Assembly: GCA_903875445.1 (NCBI GenBank)
Contig: CAIQWD010000068.1
Coordinates: 1 to 64,000 of the forward strand
Origin: an uncultured delta proteobacterium
GTDB lineage: Bacteria > Desulfobacterota > Desulfobulbia > Desulfobulbales > Desulfocapsaceae
Reading direction: 5' to 3'
Length of the DNA: 64,000 nucleotides
Position numbers and translations under genes: made by a program. How positions within the stretch are numbered: position 1 is the stretch's first letter; each line of letters begins with the position of its first letter. Below are positions 62,991-64,000 of the stretch, in pieces. The notes beneath the pieces were generated by a model. The model saw only the letters and a list, made by a program, of their open reading frames with translations. It ran no database searches and was not told where the DNA came from.

Positions 62991-64000
62991 AGTGTCCGGC
63001 TAACAAAGAATATACGTCTATTCAAGTTTATGATTTTTCATTAGAAAACAGCAAAAAATGCCAAGAATCGACTTGAAAATCTATCCCTTTATACGGCACT
63101 CTTCCAGGACCATCCTGGAGGGGGGTACACATGTATACCGGAAAATTGATTTTCTCACAGATTATGGACTTCATGCCACTGCAAACCTTTCGTCGCTGTG
63201 TGGAAAAGTATCGTGGCAATTTCAAAGTCAGAAAATTCTCTTGTCTCGATCAATTCTTTTGCATGGCGTTCGCACAGATCACCTACAGGGAAAGTCTTCG
63301 GGACATCGAGGTCTGCCTTCGTTCTCAGAACAACAAGCTTTATCATATGGGTATTCGCGGGGACATATGTCGTTCAACTCTGGCAAATGCAAACGAAAAT
63401 CGAGACTGGCGAATCTATGCCGAACTGGCCCATTCGCTTATCGCCACAGCTCGTACTCTTTACAGCAAAGATGCATTCATCGAAGAATTAGACGAAACCG
63501 TCTATGCTCTCGATTCTACGACCATCGATCTTTGCTTATCAGTTTTCCCATGGGCCGCTTTCCGCAAGAACAAAGGGGCCATCAAGCTTCACACTCTTCT
63601 CGATTTGAAGGGAAATATCCCAACATTCATTCACATTTCCGACGGCAAACTCCACGACGTCAACGCTCTCGATCTCATTTCCTTGGAACCTGGCGCCTTT
63701 TATGTCATGGATCGTGGCTATGTGGACTTCAAGCGTCTCTATACTTTCACCGAGATAGCAGCTTTTTTTGTCACTCGCGCCAAAATCAACATCAAGTTCA
63801 GAAGGCTCTATTCCTATCCGGTCGATCGAGATACCGGTTTGATTTGCGACCAAACCATTTTACTCACCGGTACTGCTTCGCGGAAAAGCTATCCCGACAA
63901 ACTCAGGCGGGTCAAATTCCACGATCAGGCAACAGACAAGACCTTGGTGTTTTTAACGAACAATTTCAAACTGCCGGCGTTGACGATAGCTCAGTTGTAT
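62991..64000 (+). mobile_element. IS4-family insertion sequence, left part
   Basis: The transposase gene starts at 63131 and runs off the window. The left terminus is placed at AGTGTCCGGCTAACA (62991-63005), a sequence of the type found at ends of this IS4 subgroup. The right end and target-site duplication are outside the window, so the boundary is provisional. The element abuts the start of the DUF4143 ATPase gene. Confidence 0.75.
63131..64000 (+). CDS. IS4-family DDE transposase, 3' end outside window
   Basis: The frame is open for 290 codons from ATG 63131 (GAGGGGGG upstream) to the window end. The N-terminal DUF4372-type region (FSQIMDFMPLQTFRRCVEKY, then KFSCLDQFFCMAFAQITYRESLRDIE) is followed by the catalytic domain with the first Asp in YALDSTTIDL (residue 128) and the second in YVMDRGYVDF (residue 194). 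The catalytic Glu would lie beyond the end. It cuts and joins the element's inverted ends. No frameshift or stop is seen, so it may be active. Confidence 0.93.
   Translation, partial: MYTGKLIFSQIMDFMPLQTFRRCVEKYRGNFKVRKFSCLDQFFCMAFAQITYRESLRDIEVCLRSQNNKLYHMGIRGDICRSTLANANENRDWRIYAELAHSLIATARTLYSKDAFIEELDETVYALDSTTIDLCLSVFPWAAFRKNKGAIKLHTLLDLKGNIPTFIHISDGKLHDVNALDLISLEPGAFYVMDRGYVDFKRLYTFTEIAAFFVTRAKINIKFRRLYSYPVDRDTGLICDQTILLTGTASRKSYPDKLRRVKFHDQATDKTLVFLTNNFKLPALTIAQLY

Overview
The window looks like chromosome from an anaerobic, metabolically versatile Gram-negative bacterium. The best guess is a member of the Desulfobacterota (Desulfobulbales-like). This rests on a DsrC/TusE-like protein, a Desulfovibrio-type molybdenum aldehyde oxidoreductase, several sigma54-dependent regulators, many hybrid histidine kinases with HDFNN-type kinase cores, a SatP acetate channel and a large NAD-glutamate dehydrogenase. 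The taxonomic call is inference only; there is no rRNA or other phylogenetic marker here.

Layout. 1-272: leader-distal end of a type I-C CRISPR array, followed directly by one lone type I-E-like repeat. 335-740: an antitoxin whose toxin partner has been gutted by an in-frame deletion. 836-3978: a C26 peptidase, a GNAT acetyltransferase, a CvfB-like S1 protein and a radical SAM/SPASM protein. 4179-9780: a membrane hybrid kinase divergent from a NitT/TauT-type ABC importer. 9855-12020: a small conserved protein, decayed gene fragments, SatP and an AT-rich gap. 12021-14138: a compact arsenosugar operon (AhpD-like protein, ArsS radical SAM, MTAP-like nucleoside phosphorylase).

14162-39461 is the metabolic core and reads as a GABA/glutamate/amino-acid island. 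A gab-type operon (GabT, molybdenum aldehyde oxidoreductase, DsrC-like sulfur carrier, cysteine desulfurase) has an excellent sigma54 promoter. An NAD-glutamate dehydrogenase with its own sigma54 promoter follows a PAS/AAA+ sigma54 activator. A dCache kinase and NtrC-type regulator pair precedes a five-gene branched-chain-type ABC importer, an orphan dCache-HAMP protein, a UspA protein, a chemoreceptor, a small winged-helix protein and NADP-glutamate dehydrogenase. The importer and the chemoreceptor share the palindrome GTCAAC-N4-GTTGAC and near-identical sigma54 promoters. This suggests that one regulator co-ordinates uptake of, and taxis toward, the same nutrient.

39462-42973 is a patchwork of accessory DNA: a DUF4143 ATPase with a perfect 15-bp inverted repeat upstream, fragments of cusA and livF, a HigBA module, a truncated YgjP-like metallopeptidase, and copies of a ~58-bp repeat between them. 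42974-50753 is a TonB receptor / COG2984 binding protein / two hybrid kinases operon. 50872-56941 is a Cus-type copper/silver RND efflux operon with a methionine-rich FixH/YtkA-like protein in place of CusF. 57654-62989 carries an acyl-CoA synthetase, an M23 peptidase, a MazF-type toxin with ribbon-helix-helix antitoxin, RsgA and a second DUF4143 ATPase. 62991 to the end is the left part of an IS4-family insertion sequence abutting that ATPase's start.
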